Positions 52,919-62,048 are shown, counted from the stretch's first letter. The stretch: DNA of 64,000 nt from Dyadobacter sp. CY323 (GCF_021390245.1 NZ_JAJUXH010000004.1:310001-374000), one strand, 5' to 3'. Program-made: numbers and translations. Notes: generated by a model from the letters alone, not told the origin.

Positions 52919-54763
52919 TTATTTGGAACCGTGCTTACGAAATGCGGCAACCATCTGATAAATCAAATAAGCCGCAACAATTCGCCACAATGCGTCGACC
53001 AGATTACCAATCGCAAGTGGAATTACTGGAATGGTTCCCTCTTTTTGGAAACCGGCAACTTTTTCGGCGTATTCTTCAATAAAACCTAATTTGTGTATTG
53101 GATTGGAAAATTCGATCATATAGGCAAACGATTGAAGAAAGATTTCAAAACTCTCATCAGGCACATAGCCAATCTCAAAAAATTGTATACTGACTAATAG
53201 CCAAAGAGCAGCACCAAGACCTAGGAGTAGCCAAGCCGCTTTTGACCAGCTTTCTCCATAGTCATTGGATGTTCGATTAAGAAATAGAGTGAGTTTTTCT
53301 TCTGTTTGATTTGTCAATTGTAGCTCCTGCCTATAAGCTTCCAGCTCATCTGCTCTCAATGTCCTGGCTTTTTGACTATCACCAGATGCTTCGTAAGCCT
53401 TTTTCAGTTGAAAAAGAGCTAGACGCCGCTGGGTGTGATTCGTATCGGAGGACCAACTATTTGTGGGAAATTCACTAGCCAGAAGAGACAATTCATTCAA
53501 CTTTGAATTTTCAAACGAAACGTCCACATTGAATGTGGTTTGAATGAACGTCATCTTTCCAAGATCAGAATTGGCTATCTCGAGCACAGATTTCTCCGAA
53601 TTTTCTGAATGCGGTGTTACGTTGAGAAGTGCGGCTGCATAGGCTTCATGAATATGCCGAAGATTTCCACCACCGCCTAAACCGTCGCGGAATGCGGCGG
53701 TGTAATAGTTGGCTCTATTAAAGGCTTGTGCCGAAGGATGCTCATTTGTAGTTAGCTGTATCTTCGAATTAGTAAAAGATGGTCCGTCCCAAACCACGTT
53801 ACTTTGATTCACGAACCCTTGAAAATGCATTGAAAGCAATTTTAGGGCGGTCATACTGATTCCGGAATCTCTGGATAATATTCCGCTAAATACCGATCTG
53901 TTAAGCCTTGTGCTGGCCATCGTTAACTGCAACTTATTTACGGAAGATATTTTTCCTACTTCGAGGTCGTTGTATTGACTTCCGTTTTCAGCAATACTGC
54001 CGTTTATAAATTTGGTGTTTCTGGAAACTTGGATGTTCGATATTATCGATTCTGCATTACGAGCGTCAATTGTTAAGTCGTTTTGGATAAGAAGGGTTGA
54101 CATCTCAACGGAAAACTTATCGTCAGATATTATCTCGAACGAGTCGTAGATCCCATTCTTTTCAGATTTCCAGTGTCGTGCGTTTTCGGGTGGTGGAAAG
54201 AACGTTGTCTCTCCGGGAAATAAATCAATTTTCCCAAAGTAGATACCCTTCTTGAACTCTCCTCCCTTAATTCGTACAAATCCGAATAGTCCCCTTTCGA
54301 AGACAACAGGTTGTTCAAATGTTCCCCCAAGTATTGAAACATTTCCAATTCTCGAGTTGCTAAAACGTAGAGAACCTTCAAACGTTCCCCCGCGAATCTC
54401 GACGCTCAACGGGTATTCATCCATTTTCCCTTCTTCTCTGATTACCGCCCCTTCGTTTAGTTTAAGGTGGTCCGATTTATATCTCCTGAAGTGCACTGAA
54501 TTGTAGTGCCCACTATTGAAAATAATGTGAGCTCCAATCGGAAGCAAGGAGGTTTGGGTAAGTCGGGTGAGGTTCTGGATCGTCGGTTCTCTTTGATCGA
54601 ACTGCTCGCCGATTAAAATAGGTACTTGAAAATCAACCTCATCGAATACCAATTGACGGGACTCATGGTGACCCATTCCTCGAGGGCTTATAGTTATTCG
54701 AAGAAACTTCTCAGATTCTTCAAAAAGATGTTTGGCATCTTCTAATCTTTCAACTTTAAACAT
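52919..54763 (-). CDS. Large beta-helix-like membrane protein, possible effector
   Basis: 614 residues. Residues about 40-440 contain many short parallel strands with turns of the type GGTFEGSLRFSNSRIGNVSI, GGTFEQPVVFERGLFGFVRI and GGEFKKGIYFGKI, like a pentapeptide or right-handed beta-helix. Then a helical linker (ALFQLKKAYEASGDSQKARTLR), a membrane helix (WLLLGLGAALWLLVSIQFF) and, after an amphipathic stretch, a second one (NLVDALWRIVAAYLIYQMVA) at the C-terminus. This plan (sensor-like repeat domain plus two-helix channel-like tail) fits a membrane-targeting effector, but that is inference. Transcribed on its own. Confidence 0.65.
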   Translation of the reverse strand: MFKVERLEDAKHLFEESEKFLRITISPRGMGHHESRQLVFDEVDFQVPILIGEQFDQREPTIQNLTRLTQTSLLPIGAHIIFNSGHYNSVHFRRYKSDHLKLNEGAVIREEGKMDEYPLSVEIRGGTFEGSLRFSNSRIGNVSILGGTFEQPVVFERGLFGFVRIKGGEFKKGIYFGKIDLFPGETTFFPPPENARHWKSEKNGIYDSFEIISDDKFSVEMSTLLIQNDLTIDARNAESIISNIQVSRNTKFINGSIAENGSQYNDLEVGKISSVNKLQLTMASTRLNRSVFSGILSRDSGISMTALKLLSMHFQGFVNQSNVVWDGPSFTNSKIQLTTNEHPSAQAFNRANYYTAAFRDGLGGGGNLRHIHEAYAAALLNVTPHSENSEKSVLEIANSDLGKMTFIQTTFNVDVSFENSKLNELSLLASEFPTNSWSSDTNHTQRRLALFQLKKAYEASGDSQKARTLRADELEAYRQELQLTNQTEEKLTLFLNRTSNDYGESWSKAAWLLLGLGAALWLLVSIQFFEIGYVPDESFEIFLQSFAYMIEFSNPIHKLGFIEEYAEKVAGFQKEGTIPVIPLAIGNLVDALWRIVAAYLIYQMVAAFRKHGSK

Positions 54764-54800
54764 TTGGAAATTGGTAAGGTAGTATAGAAGGAGGGAAATG

Positions 54801-56722
54801 TCATTTCTTCACGTTGTGAGAAAAGCCAAACACGTTCAAGGCCGCAAACAAATCCTCCTCAAAAACCACTTCCGGCCCGGCGCCTTTCTTCTTCATATTC
54901 ATGGCCTTCTCTACCTTCCGCCCATACATTTCAAATGCCCAGGCAGGGTTTCGCACGTCGCATATCACCAGGTAGTGAAGCTTAGCGGTAACTGAGTCGG
55001 CGGCAATGCCTCCGTACATTTCAACAATCTGCGCCAGTTCCTTCCGCGAAGATGCCGAGGATTTGGTGAAAATCAGTTACATACAAATCAGAACTTGATC
55101 GAGCTGAATGAGTCATTTTTTAGTCAGGTTTAATTAGTTTAACACCAATGTCGGAAACTATCCCGACGAAAATATCTCTTACCGCTTGATAAACTTCAGT
55201 ATTGAATATTGATTGAGGCTTTTGATGACCTATCTTAGATTTAATTTTGCTAACAAGATCTTTAAAAACAAAGTCAATTTCCTCCTCAATCTCGTCTATA
55301 ACAGCTAAGAGTTCTTGGGAATGACGTTCAGCATAGCTTATGGCTAACAGATGATTGTTGTGTTGAGCGATGTATTTGAATCCAAAATTCTTTTCACCAT
55401 ACATTGCACTTTCTCCAAAGTAGTGAGCTGTGTAGGAGGATATTGCGTCGCCCATTTTTCCCAAATCAAATCTGACTTCTCTTTGGTTTTGCGCAAAATA
55501 TTCCAATCCGTTGTCGGGGATATAATCGAATAATAGGGTTAAAACTATCTCGATAGGAGAAAATATCGTGTTTTCTCGATCTTTTAACTTTCTTAGGAGT
55601 TGAGATAATTGCCCAGCGTCTAAATCGAACCGAAAGTTTCCGTCCCTTTTGGTATTAAGTAAATAAGTATAAGTTAACCAAAAACTTGTTGCAAGAGAAG
55701 TCTTATGCCTTGTTTCTAATGCAGTTGCAATTGTATCGCTGACTGACTTTATAATTGAACTTTTGTAAGCGCCGTATTTATCTAAAAATATCTTTTCAAA
55801 TGTTAGATATGCCTCTCTAATATATTGTTTTGTAAGCGTGGCAACAGAATCAATATAATATTCTGGAAAATCTTTTGAATACAGAATCTCAATCTCGCTT
55901 ATTTTGCCGATTTCAGAGACTTTTTCAACTCGGCGTACCCGTTCTGAATCGACAATCATATCAAGCGAAACAAGTGCTAGAGTGTACTTTCTAGGAATGT
56001 TTTCTTTCGGGACAAGCAGTTGAATACGTTTGCCACCAATGAAGTATGTGGTTGTATTCTTCGCGGATGCATTTTTTTCAAAATAAGTCTTTATCAATAA
56101 GGTAAGGTTGGCTTGAAGTTGCTTTTCGAAAACACCATACTTCACAACCAAATCGTCAAATTTGTAATAGTACAAATACTGATAGTCAGGGATTTTCATG
56201 GAATTTTTGTCAAAAAGTAACAAAATTTAATAAAGTTTGAAATGAGTTTAAATTAATCTGTAAATGATGATTTTCTACGCGGAGAGGTATTAATTAATTT
56301 AGTTGGTAAGTACAAGAATTTCTTCGATGTTGGTCGTTTTGTCTGCTGAAATCCGGCTAGAAACCCGCCGAGCTGCTGTGTTGAAGGGTGATCACATCAT
56401 AATATGGATTCCGGTTGTAATCCAGATAATTCTTGCAAAGCCAGATCAGGTCCTCAGCCTCTTCTGCCGTGACGACGCCATCGCTAATAATGGCATTGAT
56501 CTTGCCCACAAACTTGTTGTAAGGAGCCTTGGCTTGCAAGCTGGAAACAGAGCTGATCCACGCGCGGAGCATTTCAATCTCGCTGTCATTAATATGGCCG
56601 TCCGCTTTAATGCCAACGATTAGCCCGTAGAGGGTATTCAAATCTTTGTGAACCTGAGCCGGCCCGCAGAATTGGCGGAACGAGCCACTGTCGTAAGTGT
56701 TGAAATAAGAGGTGTCGAGCAT
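54801..56722 (-). pseudogene. Decayed BRCT-domain protein gene, split by an inserted gene
   Basis: The N-terminal part (56722 down to about 56306) starts MLDTSYFNTYDSGSFRQFCG and contains a helical unit GLIVGIKADGHINDSEIEML. After YYDVITLQ (frame 0) the next helical unit continues as QQLGGFLAG in a second frame and ISADKTTNIEEILVLTN in a third, then stops: two frameshifts. The C-terminal part (about 55079 down to 54801) is a BRCT domain, RKELAQIVEMYGGIAADSVT to YGRKVEKAMNMKKKG, entered without start codon. Between them lies an intact unrelated gene (55120-56199). Together they are pieces of one ancestral gene with a TerB-like or helical N-terminal region and a C-terminal BRCT domain. Confidence 0.7.
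55120..56199 (-). CDS. Orphan cargo protein within the BRCT pseudogene
   Basis: 359 residues from the ATG at 56199 (an alternative at 56223 adds 8). Helical, hydrophilic, no signal peptide or clear membrane segment; N-terminus MKIPDYQYLYYYKFDDLVVK, mid-part with EYYIDSVATLTKQYI, C-terminal LLAVIDEIEEEIDFVFKDLV. I recognise no catalytic motif. It is markedly AT-rich and interrupts a decaying gene, so it was probably acquired as a single cargo gene, as stand-alone defence genes often are. Function not inferred. Confidence 0.7.
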   Translation of the reverse strand: MKIPDYQYLYYYKFDDLVVKYGVFEKQLQANLTLLIKTYFEKNASAKNTTTYFIGGKRIQLLVPKENIPRKYTLALVSLDMIVDSERVRRVEKVSEIGKISEIEILYSKDFPEYYIDSVATLTKQYIREAYLTFEKIFLDKYGAYKSSIIKSVSDTIATALETRHKTSLATSFWLTYTYLLNTKRDGNFRFDLDAGQLSQLLRKLKDRENTIFSPIEIVLTLLFDYIPDNGLEYFAQNQREVRFDLGKMGDAISSYTAHYFGESAMYGEKNFGFKYIAQHNNHLLAISYAERHSQELLAVIDEIEEEIDFVFKDLVSKIKSKIGHQKPQSIFNTEVYQAVRDIFVGIVSDIGVKLIKPD

Positions 56723-56932
56723 GGGAGGTTGAGTTAGGGTTACTTCTTTGTGATAAGTAGTTGAAAAAGACTTCCTAACTTCTTGCGAGAGGATATTGAT
56801 TAAACGGTAGGGTTTGACCGAACATGACTGTCTCAAATGAATGATAACGATTTGGCATTATATTTTGAAATATCTTGGTGTCATTGTAGATGATTCAGAA
56901 CTAAACATTTTCATTATTTTAAAAACACTTAT

Positions 56933-57286
56933 ATGCCATACGACAATTTTCTTGCCGACCAAGTCCGGGAATATTTAAGCAAAATGGAAGACTTCGATAT
57001 TGTTGAGAAGAAAATGTTTGGCGGATTGGCATTCATGGTTGATGACAAAATGTGTATCAATGTAGGTGAGCAGCAGCTCATGTGCCGTTTTGACCCTGAT
57101 CTTACAGCACAGCTTTCGGAAAGAACAGGCTTTTCACCGATGATTATGAATGGGAAAGAATATAAGGGCTACTGTTATGTTGACTTAGTCGGATACAAAA
57201 ACAAAAAGGATTTCGAATTTTGGATCAATCTGTGCCTTGATTATAATGACAAAGCGGTTTCATCAAAAAAGCGACCAAAGAAATAG
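56933..57286 (+). CDS. TfoX/Sxy N-terminal domain protein
   Basis: 117 residues with the TfoX_N pattern: REYLSKMEDFDIVEKKMFGG, LAFMVDDKMCINV and MCRFDPD. TfoX was first known as a competence regulator; the short free-standing TfoX_N proteins of Bacteroidota have no known role. C-terminal Lys-rich tail. It is a solitary gene between the pseudogene and the VCBS gene (convergent). Confidence 0.88.
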   Translation: MPYDNFLADQVREYLSKMEDFDIVEKKMFGGLAFMVDDKMCINVGEQQLMCRFDPDLTAQLSERTGFSPMIMNGKEYKGYCYVDLVGYKNKKDFEFWINLCLDYNDKAVSSKKRPKK

Positions 57287-57304
57287 TTATTCCCCGCATA
57301 TACT

Positions 57305-58489
57305 TCATTTTGTTTTTGACTTGACATGGCCAAAGTATAAAATATTAGTAGCTTCTGAGCGGGCAGTGGCGATGTCTGGGATGCCATCTTCATTGAAATC
57401 AGCGATCGCAAAACCATACACGTCACCTTTTGAATCACCGAATGAAATGCCTTTAAAATGGAGTCCTGTTCCGTCGTTAAAAAATACTTTTGACTGTGCT
57501 TGTTTGTGGCCCACAATGACATCCATTCTTCCGTCGCGGTTCATATCGGCTATTGCCAATGCATAAGGGGTCAGATTGGAATCAGCTAGTGAAATACCCG
57601 CGGAGAAGTTGTTATTTTTTTGTCCAAAATAGAGATTTACGCCCTTAAATTCGTCTATCGTTACAACGTCCGGCAGACTATCTCCATTAAAATCGGCAAC
57701 TGCCGCTGCGCGAATGCTGGCGTCAGCGGGACCGAATGGTATTCGATGCTCATCGGAAAAAACCATATCCGAACTGCCGGGATATAGGTAACTCTGGCCG
57801 CCATCACGATGCGGTACGACAAGATCGACGAACCCATCTTTATTAAAATCGGCAGGCGTGATGGTTGTTGCACGGTACCTAGCAAATGCGATGGGGCTGC
57901 TGTTAAACTTTCCATTGCCCTGGTTTAGACAAATATAATTTGATGTGGAGGCATTACCCCTGTTCGCCAAAATGAGATCCGGCAAACCATCCTTGTTGAT
58001 ATCAGCAATAGATAAATTTCTTGTCGGCCACTCCGGACGCCCGAATTCGGAGCCAATGGTAAAATTGCCTTTGCCATCGTTCAGGTAAATTAGTTTACGG
58101 TCCGGGGCATCATTGCTGATTGCAATATCCAGAAAGCCGTCTCCATTAAAATCAGACAGGCCGCCTGTATAGGAACGGTCTGCTATTTCACCCAAGCTGT
58201 AAGATTTGCGAATTCCACCCGATCCATCACCCAAAAGAACTCTGTCAATAATAGGCCAGTGTCTTCCCTTTACCAACAGAATGTCGAGATGACCATCACC
58301 ATCCAGATCACCAAAACTTACATTCGCTGTTGTGTCCGATTTGGTTTCCAATAGTAAAGTCTGATCGAAGTCAGGATAATCATTTCCGTTCTCTTGCTGC
58401 TTATTACTAGCGGTAGCAATATTCGCCTGGGCAAGCGCATCTTGATCAAAGATGCTGAAAAAGCAGAAAATGAAAAGGAGAGATTTCAT
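57305..58489 (-). CDS. Secreted VCBS/FG-GAP repeat protein
   Basis: 394 residues with a signal peptide (ending DALAQ) and about seven beta-propeller-type repeats with calcium-binding-like DxDGxxD motifs: GDLDGDGHLD, FNGDGFLDI, INKDGLPDL, FNKDGFVDL, FNGDSLPDV, MNRDGRMDV, FNEDGIPDI. It probably folds as a seven-bladed integrin-like propeller outside the cell. Function unknown. Convergent with the TfoX gene (18 bp apart). Confidence 0.9.
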   Translation of the reverse strand: MKSLLFIFCFFSIFDQDALAQANIATASNKQQENGNDYPDFDQTLLLETKSDTTANVSFGDLDGDGHLDILLVKGRHWPIIDRVLLGDGSGGIRKSYSLGEIADRSYTGGLSDFNGDGFLDIAISNDAPDRKLIYLNDGKGNFTIGSEFGRPEWPTRNLSIADINKDGLPDLILANRGNASTSNYICLNQGNGKFNSSPIAFARYRATTITPADFNKDGFVDLVVPHRDGGQSYLYPGSSDMVFSDEHRIPFGPADASIRAAAVADFNGDSLPDVVTIDEFKGVNLYFGQKNNNFSAGISLADSNLTPYALAIADMNRDGRMDVIVGHKQAQSKVFFNDGTGLHFKGISFGDSKGDVYGFAIADFNEDGIPDIATARSEATNILYFGHVKSKTK

Positions 58490-58524
58490 GAAGTTTATTT
58501 AGGGATAACGTGTCGTGCTCTCAA

Positions 58525-58980
58525 TTAAAACAATTTTTTTAAGGCGGCCACAATCTTTTGTTCTTGCCTGCTTTCATTCGGTTGCGACAAAATCGTATTG
58601 ATTATTTCTTCCTGCTCGTCGTTTGGCAATGCTTTGAATTCTTTTAGAAGGCCAGCATCATCAAAACAATCTAGCAACTGATCTTTTGAGCTGACCTTAT
58701 TGTCTGAGTTCTTGTACATGGTCACTATCACTTCGTCGCCGCCACTTTTGTTAATGGCTTTTCTTATGGTACCATTCACAGAGATCATTTTGTCAGCGTC
58801 AGTAACAGGAGCAAGATTCAGATCTTTGAATTCATAACCGTCGATAGTACCCGATACCTTCATCTCTCCCCAGCTCCCCCGAATGTCCTTCGTTCCCGGT
58901 ATTACCAGATGATACGTCCAGGCACCCTTGCCGGGCTCGTGCCGGAGAATCAGCTTTTCATTTTTTAGTATTGTCTTCAT
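58525..58980 (-). CDS. DUF1905 plus YdeI/OmpD-associated-like domain protein
   Basis: 151 residues. The N-terminal DUF1905 beta-barrel-like part has AWTYHLVIPG, GSWGEMKVSGTIDG and VNGTIRKAINKSGG; the C-terminal helical part (CFDDAGLLKEFKALPNDEQE) resembles the YdeI-type domain. Role unknown beyond a possible stress-protection association of the family. Located 35 bp upstream of the VCBS gene on the same strand. Confidence 0.8.
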   Translation of the reverse strand: MKTILKNEKLILRHEPGKGAWTYHLVIPGTKDIRGSWGEMKVSGTIDGYEFKDLNLAPVTDADKMISVNGTIRKAINKSGGDEVIVTMYKNSDNKVSSKDQLLDCFDDAGLLKEFKALPNDEQEEIINTILSQPNESRQEQKIVAALKKLF

Positions 58981-59013
58981 CTGCCGGTTTTAATGCAATA
59001 TTCAAATTTTGGA

Positions 59014-59496
59014 TCAGCCCAGTTTGCTTTTCCATTCCTTTTTCAATTGCGCGTACTGTTCATTGCTTTCTACCTGCTTCCATTTGGAATAAAATATAGC
59101 AGCAGCTTCCGCCTTCTCTTGTTGTCCGGTTCCCTTTTCAAGAAGTGCGTAATCGTTGTCTTTATCGTATTTCTTTCCTCCCTTATAATTGGCATAACGC
59201 CGCGCCCTGGTAAACCCCATTTGCAAATACTTGCGGGCCATATCTGCTCCCACAAAGTCGTCTAGTTCGAGATAAGCCAAAAACAGTTCATAAATTTTGT
59301 TGCTGCTTTCCTCAGCAATTGCCTTTGTTTTGAATCGCCAATGTTTTCCTATTTCTGATTTGTAAGGTTCACAAATCAATACACCTTGCTCACCTTTGCC
59401 AACCCGATAAAGTTCCGGCTGTTTTTTGTAATCGATATCAGGCTTCCACTCGTAAGCTTGATTATTAAAATCCAGATAAGACGGTTTATCTGCCAT
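59014..59496 (-). CDS. DUF4385 family protein
   Basis: 160 residues from the ATG at 59496 (MADKPSYLDFNNQAYEWKPD); the longer ORF start at 59571 would lie inside the decayed VOC gene. It contains KHWRFKTKAIAEESSNKIYE and a GFTRARRYANYKGGKKYD basic patch; ends KKEWKSKLG. The family is widespread but uncharacterised; the basic patch hints at nucleic-acid binding. Follows the VOC pseudogene stop by 8 bp. Confidence 0.85.
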   Translation of the reverse strand: MADKPSYLDFNNQAYEWKPDIDYKKQPELYRVGKGEQGVLICEPYKSEIGKHWRFKTKAIAEESSNKIYELFLAYLELDDFVGADMARKYLQMGFTRARRYANYKGGKKYDKDNDYALLEKGTGQQEKAEAAAIFYSKWKQVESNEQYAQLKKEWKSKLG

Positions 59497-59504
59497 TCGC
59501 TTTT

Positions 59505-59791
59505 TTAGTGAAGAGGACATCCAATTTCCCAGATGTGCCCAAACGGATCTTTGAGCTTCCCAATTTTCCAATCATCTTCAACCGTTACTGGACAAATTTG
59601 GTTAGCTCCGGCTCTTCATCCCCAATCCAGAAGTCCGCATTTCCTATTCCAATTCTCGCATTCATTTTACCATCATTGGAATATTTTTCCAATATAGTTG
59701 CATCAAATGCCGCTTCGTAGAAAGCGGCTGCTCCGGAAGCACTGGACACTACCAGGAACGATGTAAGGTTCAGTTTTATGTGCGCGCTCAT
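59505..59791 (-). pseudogene. VOC (glyoxalase/PhnB-like) gene with internal deletion
   Basis: The N-terminal half (59791-59585) reads MSAHIKLNLTSFLVVSSASG through a typical VOC betaalphabeta unit to GDEEPELTKFVQ, then a stop. In another frame immediately after, CPVTVEDDWKIGKLKDPFGH and IWEIGCPLH to a stop at 59505 is the C-terminal metal-site end of the same domain. About 45-50 middle residues are missing and the junction is out of frame, so this is a deletion derivative rather than a mere sequencing frameshift. Confidence 0.75.
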
Positions 59792-59853
59792 AATTGGATT
59801 CAGAGATTTATTTCAAATAACCACAATCTTGGTAACGAAAGATAGATTTGTTC

Positions 59854-60399
59854 TTAAACAAAGTCGACTGGTCGTTTGTCTTTTAAAGAATCTAACACCG
59901 CCTTAAATACTTTGGCCTTTTTGATTGCAAGGTGTCCATTAGGAGCCCAAAATGTCCCATGAAGATTATCGCCCAGATCTACTGGCGCTATACCACCAAT
60001 CCTATTCAGATTACGCATCAACTTATCGACACTTAATTCATCAAGGTCATCGCAAAGATCATCTACTAGTTCAAAGCCATTTCGATTACTGTTAAAGCTA
60101 ACCATATACGGTGTTAAGCCAACATCCACTAATCGTTTGTAACGGTCCGTTTTGAGTTTATGTGTGGATTTCAAAACCGGTCTGAGCCCAACACCACCCT
60201 CTACAAATGCATTCACGCGTTTGACCAAATTTAGAGCACAACCGAAATCAGAAAATGCAGCTGCTGGTTCGTCTGCCCTTTTAGCGAATGCGGCGATCAC
60301 CCATACAAATGTTGGATCGTCAATCTTAGTAATGTCAGAAGTTGAAAGTCCCACGCTATGATATAGTTCTCGCGTAGTCATTGTGAATTTGGTAGTCAT
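59854..60399 (-). CDS. Hypothetical protein, 181 aa
   Basis: Soluble, mixed alpha/beta. Features are TSDITKIDDPTFVWVIAAFA, a glycine pair FVEGGVGLRPVLK and HGTFWAPNGHLAIKK near the C-terminus. I do not recognise a family. Flanked by the VOC pseudogene and a gap of about 180 bp; its own promoter is expected. Confidence 0.65.
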   Translation of the reverse strand: MTTKFTMTTRELYHSVGLSTSDITKIDDPTFVWVIAAFAKRADEPAAAFSDFGCALNLVKRVNAFVEGGVGLRPVLKSTHKLKTDRYKRLVDVGLTPYMVSFNSNRNGFELVDDLCDDLDELSVDKLMRNLNRIGGIAPVDLGDNLHGTFWAPNGHLAIKKAKVFKAVLDSLKDKRPVDFV

Positions 60400-60578
60400 G
60401 GCGAAAGGTCAGTTTGTTGATGAGTGAACAGTCAAGATACTTTAAATATCAATCAAATGATCTCAAAAATATCTAATCCGATTCTCTAAGTCAATAGTTG
60501 GATATGAATTTACTAGGCTCGGCGGCCGCGTCATATCGTTAACCAATTGATAATGAGGCTCTTACATTTAGAATTTAT

Positions 60579-60857
60579 CTACAACTTCCTCAGCCGGTCG
60601 TTCAAATCCATTAGCCCCGACTTTTGCAAACAATCCGTGGACAGTGCGAGCAGTTCTTCTTTTGATTCCTTCGAAGCAATGTCGATCAGGTCATGATTGT
60701 CATCGTTCTTGGGAATACTTAACGCTCTTGTAATTGCCTGGGTCAGCAACAACACATTTCGTCGACTTAGCTTCAAATCGATTTTGATCTGGTCATTCAT
60801 TCCCGGGATACTCATGATGGTATCATACACACTGGTCAAATCTTTCACGTTCATCAT
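60579..60857 (-). CDS. Hypothetical helical protein, 92 aa
   Basis: Starts MMNVKDLTSVYDTIMSIPGM and is helical throughout with IKIDLKLSRRNVLLLTQAIT; hydrophilic, no membrane segment. It may be an accessory of the DNA-processing module because it is next to the primase-like gene (divergent). No family is recognised. Confidence 0.6.
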   Translation of the reverse strand: MMNVKDLTSVYDTIMSIPGMNDQIKIDLKLSRRNVLLLTQAITRALSIPKNDDNHDLIDIASKESKEELLALSTDCLQKSGLMDLNDRLRKL

Positions 60858-60994
60858 GTCTTTTCAGTTAAAATTAGAACTGTACAAAGCTACCAAATGC
60901 CCGTCAAACGATCCTAAGGAGAATTTACCTAGGATGGGTGACTGACTTTTAACCTTTTTACTTTCGCCACTACAAATCAAAACACGAAAGTAAG

Positions 60995-61876
60995 ATGAGG
61001 GAAAGAGCGAGGGGAAATGATGGCTTTCTGACATTGGCCCAGATTAAAGACTTAGACATTGTAGACTATCTATTGGAGCTGGGATATGAGCCTAATAAAA
61101 TCCGGAGCGTTGACCATTGGTATTTGTCGCCTTTTAGAAATGAGCGGACTGCCTCATTCAAGGTCAATCGAAATCTGAATCGGTGGTACGATCATGGCAT
61201 CGGAAGCGGAGGAAATCTTGTTGATTTTGCTGTATTATTTTATCAGTGTACGGTTCGGGAAGTTCTAAGGATTTTTTCCGACTACCTGGTTTTTCACCAG
61301 CCAGTGCCTCGACCCAATCCGCAGGTCTTACATGCAACCAACTGCCCGCTGGAAATATTATCCACTTTCAAGTTGACCAGTCCGTCTCTCATCAGATACA
61401 TATCATCCAGGTGCGTGTTTGATGAAATAGCCAAGAATTATTGCAGGCAGGTTAACTACCGGATTGGGGACCGGCGGTATTTCGGTCTGGGCTTGCAAAA
61501 TGATTCCGGTGGTTATGAGCTGCGAAATTCATTTGCCAAGTTGGCAAGCGCTCCGAAAGACATCACCACGATCGATGTTGGTGCATCGACCGTCTCAGTG
61601 TTTGAAGGGATGTTTGATTTTCTGTCGTACAAAACCATCATGAGCCAGACGGTTGAAACACCCGAGAATCACGTGATTCTGAATTCCATTTCTCTCTTTG
61701 AAAGGTCACGCTCGTTCCTTGAAAGCCATGAGCAGATTAACCTTTACCTGGATCGGGATGCAGCGGGTTTAAGGTGCAGTGCAGCAGCAAAAGAGATCAG
61801 TAAAAAATACAATGACGCAAGCATGCTTTACGATGGCTTCAAAGATCTAAATGATTGGCTGATCAGTGTCGCCTAA
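60995..61876 (+). CDS. CHC2/Toprim primase-like protein
   Basis: 293 residues. The N-terminal CHC2-like zinc-ribbon region (DIVDYLLELGYEPNKIRSVD, YLSPFRNERTASFKVN, HGIGSGGNLVDFA) lacks the classical cysteines, as is usual in mobile-element versions. The C-terminal Toprim domain has VSVFEGMFDFLSY (Glu) and INLYLDRDAAGLRC (DxD). It probably primes DNA synthesis or processes the transferred strand. It heads the plus-strand mobilisation module. Confidence 0.88.
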   Translation: MRERARGNDGFLTLAQIKDLDIVDYLLELGYEPNKIRSVDHWYLSPFRNERTASFKVNRNLNRWYDHGIGSGGNLVDFAVLFYQCTVREVLRIFSDYLVFHQPVPRPNPQVLHATNCPLEILSTFKLTSPSLIRYISSRCVFDEIAKNYCRQVNYRIGDRRYFGLGLQNDSGGYELRNSFAKLASAPKDITTIDVGASTVSVFEGMFDFLSYKTIMSQTVETPENHVILNSISLFERSRSFLESHEQINLYLDRDAAGLRCSAAAKEISKKYNDASMLYDGFKDLNDWLISVA

Positions 61877-61963
61877 TCTAGTTAGCCACTGAAATCTCTC
61901 CTGGAAGCAAACACCAATGTAAACCTATTAAAAGGCTGGAATGATTGCCTCTTATCCGCAATC

Positions 61964-62003
61964 GGCCAGATGTCAGTTTGTTTTACAAACTAAGGATCTG
62001 GCC
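61964..62003 (+). other. Candidate origin of transfer (oriT)
   Basis: Nested perfect inverted repeats: outer GGCCAGAT / ATCTGGCC (8 bp) and inner AGTTTGT-ttt-ACAAACT (7 bp), with a 3-nt spacer on the left and 4 nt on the right. It lies in the 172-bp gap between primase and the relaxase accessory gene, exactly where an oriT is expected. The nick site is unknown. Confidence 0.6.
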
Positions 62004-62048
62004 CGCTCAAACACTCCAGAGTCGTTGGCGGGATTGAATGAAAAATGA

